Shown here: piece after piece, positions 1 through 6,858 of the stretch | How positions within the stretch are numbered: the first letter of the stretch is position 1 | How the letters are laid out: each line of letters starts with the position of its first letter | Source of the DNA: Halanaerobiaceae bacterium | Lineage (GTDB): Bacteria > Bacillota_F > Halanaerobiia > Halanaerobiales > CSSED10-376 | Direction of reading: 5' to 3' | NCBI GenBank assembly: GCA_003557445.1 | Contig: PWOK01000313.1 | Coordinates: 1 to 8,999 of the forward strand | DNA length: 8,999 nucleotides | Notes under the pieces: model-generated | The model's input: only the letters and a program-made list of their open reading frames with translations | Told to the model about the DNA's origin: nothing | The model's database searches: none | Program-made: the position numbers and the translations under genes

Positions 1-823
1 ATATGGAATTATTACAGCAGAAAAATCTTTTCATGGGCGTTCATTGGCCACAGTAACAGCTACAGGTCAAAAAAAATATCAGAAAGATTTTAAACCCCTG
101 CCTGAAGGCTTTAAATCAGTACCATTTAATGATTTGAAGGCTATTAAAGAGGCTGTAACAAAGGAGACAGCTGCGATTATGATGGAACCTGTTCAGGGTG
201 AAGGAGGAGTTTATCCTGCCCGGAAAAGTTATCTTAAAGGTTTAAGAAAGTTATGTGATGAAATGGATTTACTCTTAATCTTTGATGAAATTCAGTGTGG
301 AATTGGTAGAACAGGTACATTATTTGCCTATGAACAGTATAATGTTGAGCCTGATATTTTAACTCTGGCCAAAGGTCTTGGTGGAGGAGTACCGGTGGGA
401 GCTTTTATGGCCAGAAAAGAAGTTGCAGATGCCTTTGAACCTGGAGATCATGGTTCTACTTTTGGTGGAAATCATCTGGCAACAAAGGCCGGTTATACAA
501 CTCTTAAAGTTATTCTTGAAGAGGATGTTTTGAATCATGTCAGGGAAATGGGCAAATATATGGAGCAAAAATTTACAGAGTTGATCAAAAAATTTAAATC
601 TATTGAAAGTTACAGAGGTATGGGTTTAATGCTGGCCCTGCAATTTGATAGCTCTGTTTCAGCAAAAGAAGTTGTAAATTTGATGTTTGAAAAAGGGTTT
701 TTAATTAATGCAGTCCAGGAACATACTTTAAGATTTTTACCTCCCCTGATAATTGAAAAGAAACATATTGATAGTATGATTGAGGCTTTACAGGAGGTTC
801 TTTCCATTCAGGGGAATAGGTAA
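1..823 (+). CDS. argD: Acetylornithine aminotransferase, 5'-truncated by the window edge
   Basis: PLP-dependent class III aminotransferase, cytoplasmic. It exchanges the amino group between glutamate and N-acetylglutamate semialdehyde to give N-acetylornithine. The open frame runs from base 2 without a stop (first residues YGIITAEKSFHGRS), so about 273 codons are visible and roughly 120 N-terminal residues of a usual ~395-residue ArgD lie upstream. The motif SFHGRSLATVTATGQ is typical of ArgD. The PLP-contacting Asp is in FDEIQCGIGRTG (codon at 284). The Schiff-base Lys is in TLAKGLGGGVPVGA (codon 371-373). The C-terminal substrate-binding region (RFLPPLI) is intact and the stop is TAA. Related aminotransferases (ornithine, 4-aminobutyrate) share the fold, but argG and argH immediately downstream support ArgD. 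The gap to argG is 32 nt with no terminator, so the genes are probably co-transcribed. Confidence 0.93.
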   Translation, partial: YGIITAEKSFHGRSLATVTATGQKKYQKDFKPLPEGFKSVPFNDLKAIKEAVTKETAAIMMEPVQGEGGVYPARKSYLKGLRKLCDEMDLLLIFDEIQCGIGRTGTLFAYEQYNVEPDILTLAKGLGGGVPVGAFMARKEVADAFEPGDHGSTFGGNHLATKAGYTTLKVILEEDVLNHVREMGKYMEQKFTELIKKFKSIESYRGMGLMLALQFDSSVSAKEVVNLMFEKGFLINAVQEHTLRFLPPLIIEKKHIDSMIEALQEVLSIQGNR

Positions 824-855
824 ATTAAAAAATATTATACGAGGAGGAAATTATT

Positions 856-2079
856 ATGAAAAAGAAAAATATAAAAAAAATTGTTCTGGCTTATTCAGGA
901 GGACTTGATACATCTATTGCTATAAAGTGGTTAAAGGACAAATATAATGCAGAAATCATAGCTTATTCAGCAGATGTTGGTCAGGGAGGAGACTGGAAAG
1001 CTATAAAAGAAAAAGCTTTAAATACTGGTGCCAGCAAGGTTTACATTGATGATCTTCGGGAAGAATTTATTGAAAAATATGCCTTTAGTTCTTTAAAAGC
1101 CAATGCCAAATATGAAGGGAAATATCCTCTGGCAACAGCACTATCCAGGCCTTTAATTGCTGAAAAAATGGTAGAAGTTGCCCAGAAAGAAAAAGCTGAT
1201 GCTGTAGCACATGGCTGTACTGGTAAAGGAAATGATCAGGTACGTTTTGATGTTACATTTCGGGCTCTGGATCCAGAACTTGAAATAATAGCTCCCCTAA
1301 GAGTATGGGAATTTACTTCCCGGAATCAGGAAATTGATTATGCCAAAAAGCATGATATTCCTGTGGAAGCCACGAAAGAAAGCCCTTATAGTATTGATAG
1401 GAATCTGTGGGGTTTAAGTATAGAATGTGGACAGCTGGAAGATCCCTGGCTGGAACCACTAGCAGATGCTTATGAATGGACTGTTGCTCCTGAGGAGGCC
1501 CCTGATGAAGCTGAATATATTACAGTTGGTTTTGAAAAGGGAGTTCCGGTTAAATTTAATGGACAAAAAATGGCTCCTATAGAATTGGTAAAGAAAATTA
1601 ATGACACCGGTGCCAGACATGGAGTTGGCAGAATTGATATGGTAGAAAACAGGCTGGTAGGTATTAAATCAAGAGAAATATATGAAGCTCCAGCAGCTAC
1701 TATATTAACCGATGCTCATCAGCATCTTGAAGATTTGACTCTGGATAGAGATACAGCTCACTACAAAAAATTAATTACTGAAAAATATTCTGATTTAATA
1801 TATTTTGGTTTATGGTTTTCACCATTACGCAGATCTCTGGATGCCTTTATAAATGAGACTCAGAAAAATGTTAATGGAGAGGTTAAAATCAAGCTATTTA
1901 AAGGACAGTCCACAGTAGTTGGCCGTAAATCAGATTATGCATTATATCAATATGATCTGGCGACCTATGATGAAGAAGATAGTTTTGAACATCAGGCAGC
2001 TCCCGGTTTTATAAAATTATGGGGTTTACCTGCTCAAATTGCAGGTGAAGTAAAGCGTGCTCAAAAGAAAAAGGAGTAA
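856..2079 (+). CDS. argG: Argininosuccinate synthase
   Basis: Cytoplasmic ATP-dependent ligase joining citrulline and aspartate to form argininosuccinate, AMP and PPi. At 407 aa it has the usual length for the family. The N-terminal PP-loop ATP site is SGGLDTS at residues 14-20. Family blocks follow in order: YEGKYPLATALSRPLIA (about 86-102), HGCTGKGNDQVRFD (about 119-132, ATP/aspartate binding) and YSIDRNLWG (about 178-186, citrulline-side contacts). The C-terminal part is complete with no frameshift. The ATG is preceded by GAGGAGG at 841-847, 8 nt upstream. The end of the gene carries the AAGGAG ribosome binding site of the next gene, whose ATG lies 2 nt after the argG stop. Expression is therefore likely coupled to argD upstream and the GNAT gene and argH downstream. 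Confidence 0.97.
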   Translation: MKKKNIKKIVLAYSGGLDTSIAIKWLKDKYNAEIIAYSADVGQGGDWKAIKEKALNTGASKVYIDDLREEFIEKYAFSSLKANAKYEGKYPLATALSRPLIAEKMVEVAQKEKADAVAHGCTGKGNDQVRFDVTFRALDPELEIIAPLRVWEFTSRNQEIDYAKKHDIPVEATKESPYSIDRNLWGLSIECGQLEDPWLEPLADAYEWTVAPEEAPDEAEYITVGFEKGVPVKFNGQKMAPIELVKKINDTGARHGVGRIDMVENRLVGIKSREIYEAPAATILTDAHQHLEDLTLDRDTAHYKKLITEKYSDLIYFGLWFSPLRRSLDAFINETQKNVNGEVKIKLFKGQSTVVGRKSDYALYQYDLATYDEEDSFEHQAAPGFIKLWGLPAQIAGEVKRAQKKKE

Positions 2080-2081
2080 TC

Positions 2082-2555
2082 ATGAAATTGAAATGTAATA
2101 AAGATACAGTAATAAGAAAAGCAAGGAAAGATGAATATAAAAAAATATATAATCTAGTTAAAGAAGCATTTTATGATTATAGAAGAGGAAAGGACAATCC
2201 TTCATTGGTGGAGACACCTGAGGATGTACTCAGTGATATTAATAATAATACTGTACTGATTCTGGAAATCAAGAATGAAATTGCAGGTTCTGTACGTCTG
2301 GAAAAAAAAGATACAGAAAAATATTATTTAAAAAAATTTGCAATTTCACCTGATTTTCAGGGTCAGGGATTTGGCTCAATATTGATAGATGAAGCTGAAT
2401 CAATAATTAAAAAAGCTGGTGGTGTAAGTGTTTATTTACACTCCTCAATTGAAGAAAAAGACCTTTTAAAATTTTATAAAAATAGAGGTTTTAAGTGTAT
2501 TAAAACCGATAAAAGTATGGGATATAAAAGGGGTTTATTGATGAAAAATCTTTAA
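2082..2555 (+). CDS. GNAT-family N-acetyltransferase inside the arginine operon
   Basis: A 157-residue single-domain GCN5-related acetyltransferase, predicted cytoplasmic. It shows the acetyl-CoA pyrophosphate-binding signature Q-x-x-G-x-G (Q93, G96, G98) after the beta-4 strand KKFAISPDF. It also has the motif-B block LLKFYKNRGF (about 128-137), typical of the C-terminal GNAT strand. No fused amino-acid kinase domain is present. The start is supported by AAGGAG at 2071-2076, inside the last codons of argG, and the 2-nt gap implies translational coupling. Its place between argG and argH suggests an arginine-related substrate. One possibility is a short N-acetylglutamate synthase that primes the acetyl cycle; GNAT domains with that activity are known as stand-alone proteins and as fusions to ArgH. 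Alternatives are acetylation of another amino acid, a polyamine or a protein. The family is clear; the substrate is inference only. Confidence 0.85.
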   Translation: MKLKCNKDTVIRKARKDEYKKIYNLVKEAFYDYRRGKDNPSLVETPEDVLSDINNNTVLILEIKNEIAGSVRLEKKDTEKYYLKKFAISPDFQGQGFGSILIDEAESIIKKAGGVSVYLHSSIEEKDLLKFYKNRGFKCIKTDKSMGYKRGLLMKNL

Positions 2556-2572
2556 TCTGGAGTTGATTTTAA

Positions 2573-3964
2573 ATGAAACAATGGGGTGGTCGTTTTACTG
2601 GACAGGTTGATAAACTGGTAGAAGTTTTTAATGCCTCTATTGGTTTTGATAAAAGACTTTATCATTACGATATTATGGGAAGTATAGCTCATGCTAAAAT
2701 GCTTGCCAGAATTGGTATATTAACGGAAAAAGAAATGAAAATTATTGTGGAAGCTCTCAAAGAGATTGAAGAGGATATTGAGAATAATAATATTAAGTTT
2801 CCTGAAGCCCTTGAAGATATTCATACAGTTGTTGAAAAAAATTTAATAGATAAAATAGGTAAAATCGGTGGAAAACTGCATACAGCAAGGAGTAGAAATG
2901 ATCAGGTAGCACTGGATATCAGACTTTATCTTAGAGATCAAATAAAAAATATACAGAATAAGTTAATTCACTTTATGGAGGTTTTACTTGAGCTTGCAGA
3001 GAAATATAGAGAGGATATAATACCCGGTTATACACATTTACAGAGGGCTCAACCAATTACCTTTGGACATCATTTACTTGCCTATTATTTTAAAATCAAA
3101 CGTGATTTTCAAAAATATAATGATAATTTCAAAAGAGTTAATATATTGCCACTGGGGTCAGGTGCTCTGGCAGGAACATCATTTGCAATTGATCGTCAAT
3201 TTGTAGCCCGGGAACTGGGATTTGCTGAAATATGCCAGAACTCTCTGGATGGAGTGAGTGATCGTGATTTTTTAGTTGAATTTTTAAGTGTTTCCTCCAC
3301 TTTGATGATGCATTTAAGTCGTTTTAGTGAAGAGATAATTTTATGGTCAACTTCAGAATTTGATTTTATAGAACTTGATGATAGTTATACCACGGGTAGC
3401 AGTATTATGCCCCAGAAGAAAAATCCTGATGTAGCAGAACTTATCAGGGGGAAAACAGGCAGGGTATATGGCCATTTAATTCAGTTGTTGACTACATTAA
3501 AAGGCTTACCACTTGCCTATAATAAAGATATGCAGGAAGATAAAGAAGGGCTTTTTGATACAGTTGATACACTGGAAATTATCCTGGAGCTTTTTCCGGG
3601 TATGTTAGAGACGATGGAAATAAAAAGAGGAAATATGTTCAATGCTGCTAAAAAGGGATATACCAATGCTACTGAACTGGCTAATTATCTGGTTAAAAAT
3701 GGTCTTCCCTTCAGAAAAGCTCATCAGGTAGTTGGTAAGGCTGTCTTAACAGCAATAAAGGAAGAAAAAGAGTTAAATAATATTAAACTAGAGCAATGGA
3801 AATCTTTATTTCCTGATCTGGAAAATATTTTTACAGAGGAGTTATATGAATTTCTTGATATTAATAATTGTGTTAGGGGAACTTCTTCAATAGGTGGTCC
3901 TGCCCCTGATGAAACACTACGAGTGGTTAAACAGGAAAAAAGCTGGCTTAAGGAAAAAATATAA
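2573..3964 (+). CDS. argH: Argininosuccinate lyase
   Basis: Cytoplasmic homotetrameric lyase of the fumarase/aspartase superfamily, splitting argininosuccinate into arginine and fumarate, the last step of arginine synthesis. At 463 aa it is full length. Family blocks in order are the N-terminal MKQWGGRFTG, KLHTARSRNDQVALD (about 101-115, substrate binding), PGYTHLQRAQP (151-161, with catalytic-region His155) and the superfamily signature GSSIMPQKKNPD (275-286), whose serines (276/277) lie on the mobile catalytic loop. The C-terminal GPAPDETLR block is also present. The ATG follows GGAG at 2559-2562 with 10 nt spacing, 17 nt after the GNAT stop. It is the last gene of the arg cluster here and converges on the transporter gene. 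Its TAA stop (3962-3964) lies inside the first arm of the downstream repeat element. No extra C-terminal acetyltransferase domain is fused. Confidence 0.97.
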   Translation: MKQWGGRFTGQVDKLVEVFNASIGFDKRLYHYDIMGSIAHAKMLARIGILTEKEMKIIVEALKEIEEDIENNNIKFPEALEDIHTVVEKNLIDKIGKIGGKLHTARSRNDQVALDIRLYLRDQIKNIQNKLIHFMEVLLELAEKYREDIIPGYTHLQRAQPITFGHHLLAYYFKIKRDFQKYNDNFKRVNILPLGSGALAGTSFAIDRQFVARELGFAEICQNSLDGVSDRDFLVEFLSVSSTLMMHLSRFSEEIILWSTSEFDFIELDDSYTTGSSIMPQKKNPDVAELIRGKTGRVYGHLIQLLTTLKGLPLAYNKDMQEDKEGLFDTVDTLEIILELFPGMLETMEIKRGNMFNAAKKGYTNATELANYLVKNGLPFRKAHQVVGKAVLTAIKEEKELNNIKLEQWKSLFPDLENIFTEELYEFLDINNCVRGTSSIGGPAPDETLRVVKQEKSWLKEKI

Positions 3965-3965
3965 T

Positions 3966-4012
3966 TTCGACAAAATTCAACAGGTGCCAGACACCTCCCG
4001 GTTTTTGTCGAA
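3966..4012. repeat. Hairpin unit 1 of the REP-like doublet
   Basis: The outer stem is TTTCGACAAAA (3965-3975) with TTTTGTCGAAA (4003-4013), 11 bp without mismatch. The inner near-palindrome is AGGTGCCAGACACCT (3982-3996). It differs by one base from the perfect palindrome AGGTGCCAGGCACCT, and in the complementary strand the altered pair becomes G-U. Confidence 0.85.
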
Positions 4013-4015
4013 AAC

Positions 4016-4062
4016 TTCGACATATACCGACAGGTGCCAGGTACCTTCTGGAATTTGTCGAA
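4016..4062. repeat. Hairpin unit 2 of the REP-like doublet
   Basis: The outer stem is TTCGACA (4016-4022) with TGTCGAA (4056-4062), extended imperfectly by AT and CC pairing with GG and AT on the right side. The inner near-palindrome is AGGTGCCAGGTACCT (4032-4046), with one base different from AGGTGCCAGGCACCT at another position than in unit 1. This change leaves a G-U pair in the + strand RNA. The two units have therefore diverged independently while remaining foldable. Confidence 0.85.
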
Positions 4063-4063
4063 A

Positions 4064-4990
4064 TTAAAGACCAAGTAAATAAAGGAAAAGAGGTATAGTA
4101 AATAAAGAAAGAAAAGTGGTAATAAAGACCCCACGGGCTGCAAAATTTTGATTACGTTCAAATTTTTCAGCAAAAACAACTGAATTAGCAGCACAGGGCA
4201 TTGCAGAAAGTATTACTGTTATATTAATGACAGTAGAAGGTAGATCAAACATATTTAGAATTAAAAAGACAGCAATGGGAATAAGAAGTAATTTAACTAT
4301 AGTTAATAATATAAGTACAAAATCACCTGTAAAATTTTTAAAATTGATCCCTGCAAGTGAACTGCCTATTATTAACATTGATAGGGGAAAAGTCATATTG
4401 CCTATTTGCTCCAGGGCACCTATAATTATTGTCGGTAGCTGTAAATCAGTTAATAATAATACGAATCCGATAAACATAGCTATTACTCCATTATTAAGTA
4501 AATACTTCCATTGTATCTTATATTTTTGGCCTTTATTTACTGTAAAAAGATAAACCCCATAAGTCCAGAGTAATACATTAAAAGTAATATTATTAAATAG
4601 CGCATAATAGATTCCATAATCAGGATAGATAGCACCAAGTACAGGATATCCCATATAACCAACATTACCAAAGATTATCATAAAAACAAAAATGTTTTTT
4701 TCATTATTGGGAATGATATTTAACCCTGTTGTAATATTTCCTATTATCAGAAGAAAAATATAAACTGATATTGTGGTGATTATAATGAGTTTAGTATTAT
4801 AAATTAATTCGGTTGTAATTGTAACATTCATTGATATTATTATTAAAGCAGGAAGTGTTAGTTTAAATAACAAATTTGATAAACCTTTATCCAGTTCTCT
4901 ACTTATCTGATTGTTTTTTCTAAGTAAATAACCAACAAAAATTATTAAAAATAAAATTAATATTTCATTAAAAACAGGATTGAATTGCAT
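4064..4990 (-). CDS. AEC-family (auxin efflux carrier-like) transporter
   Basis: A 308-residue, very hydrophobic integral membrane protein with about ten predicted transmembrane segments (roughly 8-23, 38-55, 67-88, 100-121, 127-150, 166-182, 186-212, 223-246, 253-273, 286-306). Length and layout match bacterial AEC permeases, as do the family-like stretches GNVGYMGYPVLGAIYP (108-123) and MPCAANSVVFAEKFERN (264-280) followed by a terminal FLSLFTIPLFLYLL helix. Bacterial members move small organic acids such as malate or malonate, or amino-acid-related compounds; the substrate here cannot be read from sequence. The ATG at 4990 has AAGGGAG on the minus strand (4998-5004), 7 nt away. It is monocistronic within the window, convergent with argH and divergent from the hydrogenase operon, with which it shares a palindromic control region. 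Its TAA stop lies in the repeat element. Confidence 0.9.
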   Translation of the reverse strand: MQFNPVFNEILILFLIIFVGYLLRKNNQISRELDKGLSNLLFKLTLPALIIISMNVTITTELIYNTKLIIITTISVYIFLLIIGNITTGLNIIPNNEKNIFVFMIIFGNVGYMGYPVLGAIYPDYGIYYALFNNITFNVLLWTYGVYLFTVNKGQKYKIQWKYLLNNGVIAMFIGFVLLLTDLQLPTIIIGALEQIGNMTFPLSMLIIGSSLAGINFKNFTGDFVLILLTIVKLLLIPIAVFLILNMFDLPSTVINITVILSAMPCAANSVVFAEKFERNQNFAARGVFITTFLSLFTIPLFLYLLGL

Positions 4991-5021
4991 AAATAAACTC
5001 CCTTCTATCTAATTTGTATAT

Positions 5022-5050
5022 ATTTTAACATATAAGTTTTTTTTAATCAA
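5022..5050 (-). promoter_or_regulatory. Predicted promoter of the AEC transporter gene
   Basis: On the minus strand, TTGATT (-35, 5045-5050) and TAAAAT (-10, 5022-5027) are separated by exactly 17 nt. The gene's ribosome binding site and start codon follow. The -35 box lies inside the palindrome at 5042-5064, so a protein bound there would probably block this promoter. Confidence 0.6.
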
Positions 5051-5064
5051 TTTAATTGATTAAA
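5042..5064. promoter_or_regulatory. 23-bp perfect palindrome, probable operator
   Basis: Two 11-nt arms, TTTAATCAATT (5042-5052) and AATTGATTAAA (5054-5064), are exact reverse complements around one central T. The site ends 3 nt before the -35 box of the hydrogenase promoter and covers the -35 box of the divergent transporter promoter. This is the position expected for a dimeric regulator acting on both. I do not match it to a known regulator: it is neither the Rex TTGTTAA/TTAACAA pattern nor the FNR TTGAT-N4-ATCAA pattern. AT-richness raises the chance of fortuitous symmetry, but 11 consecutive matching pairs is more than expected by chance in a region this short. Confidence 0.6.
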
Positions 5065-5067
5065 TTT

Positions 5068-5096
5068 TTGACAAAATAAATTTTTAGAGATATAAT
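5068..5096 (+). promoter_or_regulatory. Consensus vegetative promoter of the hydrogenase operon
   Basis: TTGACA (5068-5073) and TATAAT (5091-5096) both match the sigma-A consensus at all six bases, with a 17-nt spacer. Transcription should start near 5103, giving a leader of about 90 nt before hydC. I see no stable hairpin or riboswitch in that very AT-rich leader. A perfect-consensus promoter implies strong expression that may need repression through the adjacent palindrome. Confidence 0.85.
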
Positions 5097-5178
5097 ATAT
5101 TTTAAGGATTAAAAAAATTTTATTTTGTTATGATATTTTTTTCACAATATAAGAGAAAAAATTCACAAAAAAAACAAC

Positions 5179-5184
5179 AGGGGG
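5179..5184 (+). promoter_or_regulatory. Ribosome binding site fixing the hydC start
   Basis: AGGGGG lies 8 nt before the ATG at 5193. The in-frame ATG at 5130 has only A/T-rich sequence upstream and would add 21 low-complexity residues not expected in a NuoE-like protein. The 5193 start is therefore preferred. Confidence 0.8.
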
Positions 5185-5192
5185 AAATTTAT

Positions 5193-5609
5193 ATGAAGGG
5201 AAAATTCAATATTTTACTGGACAAACTGCATAACATCCAGAATAGTTATGGGTATATTCCTGAAAATGAAATATCTTTAATAGCAGATGAATATGATATG
5301 CCCAGAGCAAAACTTTATGGTGTGATCAGATTTTATTCTATGTTTTATACTGAACCGACGGGGAAATATATTATTAGAATCTGTGATAGTCTTTCCTGTC
5401 ATATTAATAAATCTGAGGAAATTTTAACATCAGTTAAAAAATATTTAAAAATTGAGGATGGAGAAACCACAGAAGATAAAAAATTCACATTAGAAGTTGT
5501 TGAATGTCTTGGTTATTGTGGTGAGGGGCCTGTCATGCTGGTAAATGATCAAATATATACTCATCTTAATTCCAATCGGGCAATAGAAATATTAAAAGAC
5601 TGTGTATAA
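5193..5609 (+). CDS. hydC: NADH-dependent [FeFe]-hydrogenase subunit C (NuoE-like)
   Basis: A 138-residue thioredoxin-like [2Fe-2S] protein of the NuoE / 24-kDa complex I subunit family. It is the small electron-transfer subunit that partners the NADH-oxidising HydB, in the cytoplasm. The N-terminal helical part LLDKLHNIQNSYGYIPENE and the LYGVIRFYSMF segment match the family. The four cluster cysteines are present with standard spacing: C64 and C69 (CDSLSC), C105 and C109 (CLGYC). The start at 5193 is chosen on its ribosome binding site. It is the first gene of hydC-hydB-hydA; the 13-nt gap to hydB contains the next ribosome binding site (AAGGGGGG). The assignment rests on context: the same family serves complex I and formate dehydrogenases, but the downstream H-cluster subunit settles the role. 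Confidence 0.92.
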   Translation: MKGKFNILLDKLHNIQNSYGYIPENEISLIADEYDMPRAKLYGVIRFYSMFYTEPTGKYIIRICDSLSCHINKSEEILTSVKKYLKIEDGETTEDKKFTLEVVECLGYCGEGPVMLVNDQIYTHLNSNRAIEILKDCV

Positions 5610-5622
5610 GGGGGGATTTTAA

Positions 5623-6858
5623 ATGCAGGAAACATATTTTTTAAAAGGTGATATTATTAATGATGTAAGTAATTATAAATTTACAGCATTGAAAAAAGCA
5701 CTCAATATGAAAAGATTAGATATCATTGATCAAATAAAAAAATCAGGATTAAGAGGAAGAGGGGGAGCAGGATTTCCTACTGGGATTAAATGGGAATTAG
5801 CTTATAAACAAAAAGCTGAACAAAAATTTATGATTTGTAATGGAGATGAAGGTGAACCCGGAACTTTTAAGGACAGATATTTAATGGAAAATAGAACCCT
5901 TAAAGTTCTTGAAGGAATAATGATTGGAGCATATGCGACTGGAGCTTCAAAGGGTTATATATATATTCGCGGAGAATATTCTGATGCCATATCTATTTTC
6001 GAAAAAATAATAAAAGATACCTATAAAAAAGGTGTTCTTGGTCAAAATATTTTTGATTCTGGTTTTGATTTTGATTTTCAACTGGTAAAAGGAGCTGGAG
6101 CCTATGTTTGTGGTGATGAAACTTCTTTGATAAATTCTATAGAAGGTAAAAGAGGTAAGTCAAGAATTAAACCACCATATCCAATTGAAAAAGGTCTTTT
6201 TGATTTTCCAACAGTTGTAAATAATGTGGAAAGCCTAACCGCAGCTGCTGAGATAATAAATCAGGGGGCAGACAAATATGCAGCCATGGGTACAGAAAAC
6301 AGCTGTGGAACAAAACTGATATGTCTCAGTGGAGATGTTAATGAACCAGGTGTTTATGAAATAAAATTTGGTGAGAAAACAATTAGAGAAATTATAGATG
6401 AGTTTGGTAAAGGATTAATAAACAACAAAAAATTAAAATTTGTTATTCCTGGTGGAATATCTACAGCAGTTTTAGATAAAGAAAACATTGATATTCCCTA
6501 TACCTATGAAGATATAGAAGAAAAGGGAAGCAGCCTTGGTTCAGGAGCTATTATTGTAGTGGGTGAAGGACATGACTTAATGGACCTCATGTTAAATGTT
6601 TCACGCTTTTTTATGGATGAGACCTGTGGTACCTGTTTCCCCTGTCGTGAAGGGAATAGACAGATTAATAGAATGTTAAAGGAATTTAAAAATGGATTTA
6701 CTGATGAAGAGAGAAATATAATAGAAGATATTGGAGAAACAATACGTCTGGCCGCTCGCTGTGGGCTTGGGCAAACTTCTTTAAATTTTGTTAAATCTAT
6801 ACTTGATAATTATGAAAATGAATTGACATCAGGAGGGTTGCAGCATGATAAAGGTTAA
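5623..6858 (+). CDS. hydB: NADH-dependent [FeFe]-hydrogenase subunit B (NuoF-like, short form)
   Basis: A 411-residue flavoprotein that oxidises NADH (or reduces NAD+) on FMN and passes electrons through a [4Fe-4S] cluster. The FMN/NAD-binding glycine-rich stretch is GLRGRGGAGFPTGIKW (42-57), followed by NGDEGEPGTFKDR (73-85) and GAGAYVCGDETSL (157-169). The SLBB-type region around 230-290 includes LSGDVNEPGVYE. The C-terminal [4Fe-4S] site is CGTCFPC (C335, C338, C341) plus C380 in ARCGLGQ. It ends about 30 residues after the last cysteine. It lacks both the N-terminal [2Fe-2S] thioredoxin-like domain and the C-terminal two-[4Fe-4S] ferredoxin domain that give bifurcating HydB proteins about 600 residues. 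The ATG has AAGGGGGG 6 nt upstream. The 3' end overlaps hydA by 14 nt, indicating translational coupling. Confidence 0.93.
   Translation: MQETYFLKGDIINDVSNYKFTALKKALNMKRLDIIDQIKKSGLRGRGGAGFPTGIKWELAYKQKAEQKFMICNGDEGEPGTFKDRYLMENRTLKVLEGIMIGAYATGASKGYIYIRGEYSDAISIFEKIIKDTYKKGVLGQNIFDSGFDFDFQLVKGAGAYVCGDETSLINSIEGKRGKSRIKPPYPIEKGLFDFPTVVNNVESLTAAAEIINQGADKYAAMGTENSCGTKLICLSGDVNEPGVYEIKFGEKTIREIIDEFGKGLINNKKLKFVIPGGISTAVLDKENIDIPYTYEDIEEKGSSLGSGAIIVVGEGHDLMDLMLNVSRFFMDETCGTCFPCREGNRQINRMLKEFKNGFTDEERNIIEDIGETIRLAARCGLGQTSLNFVKSILDNYENELTSGGLQHDKG

Larger units (their letters stand above)
3962..4066. repeat. Composite REP-like inverted-repeat element between convergent genes
   Basis: The outer ends are a perfect 13-bp inverted repeat: TAATTTCGACAAA (3962-3974) and TTTGTCGAAATTA (4054-4066). 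Inside are two related 47-nt hairpin units (3966-4012 and 4016-4062), 36/47 identical, separated by 3 nt. TTCGACA and its complement TGTCGAA alternate four times (3966, 4006, 4016, 4056). The element fills the gap between the two genes: its first three bases are the argH stop codon and its last three are the transporter's stop codon on the other strand. It lacks the T-tract of a classical terminator on either strand, but the hairpins could protect both mRNA 3' ends. The architecture resembles REP doublets mobilised by Y1 (RAYT) transposases; that link is inference, since no transposase is in the window. Confidence 0.85.

Noticed and set aside
44..46. TTG as a true start codon for the first gene
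   Set aside because: The frame is open to base 2 and already encodes conserved ArgD sequence upstream (SFHGRS), so the gene is simply cut by the window edge.
3966..4062. CRISPR-like repeat pair
   Set aside because: There are only two units, each a self-complementary hairpin with divergent sequence, a 3-nt gap rather than a spacer, and no cas genes.
3965..4063. Classical Rho-independent terminators for argH and the transporter
   Set aside because: The hairpins are strong but neither strand has a T-run after the stem, so I call them repeat elements with a possible 3'-end role.
3724..4194. Minus-strand open frame of 156 codons across the argH 3' end, the repeat element and the transporter 3' end
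   Set aside because: It overlaps two well-supported genes, has no ribosome binding site or recognisable domain, and crosses the inverted-repeat element.
4227..4553. Plus-strand open frame of 108 codons inside the transporter gene
   Set aside because: Antisense shadow of a conserved membrane-protein gene; no ribosome binding site and no family resemblance.
5125..5147. TTGTTA ... TTCACAA in the hydC leader as a Rex operator
   Set aside because: Half-sites resemble Rex boxes, but the arms are too far apart (23 nt overall rather than 18) and do not match each other well.
5130..5192. Upstream ATG that would lengthen HydC by 21 residues
   Set aside because: No Shine-Dalgarno sequence precedes it, the extension is low-complexity, and a good ribosome binding site serves the ATG at 5193.
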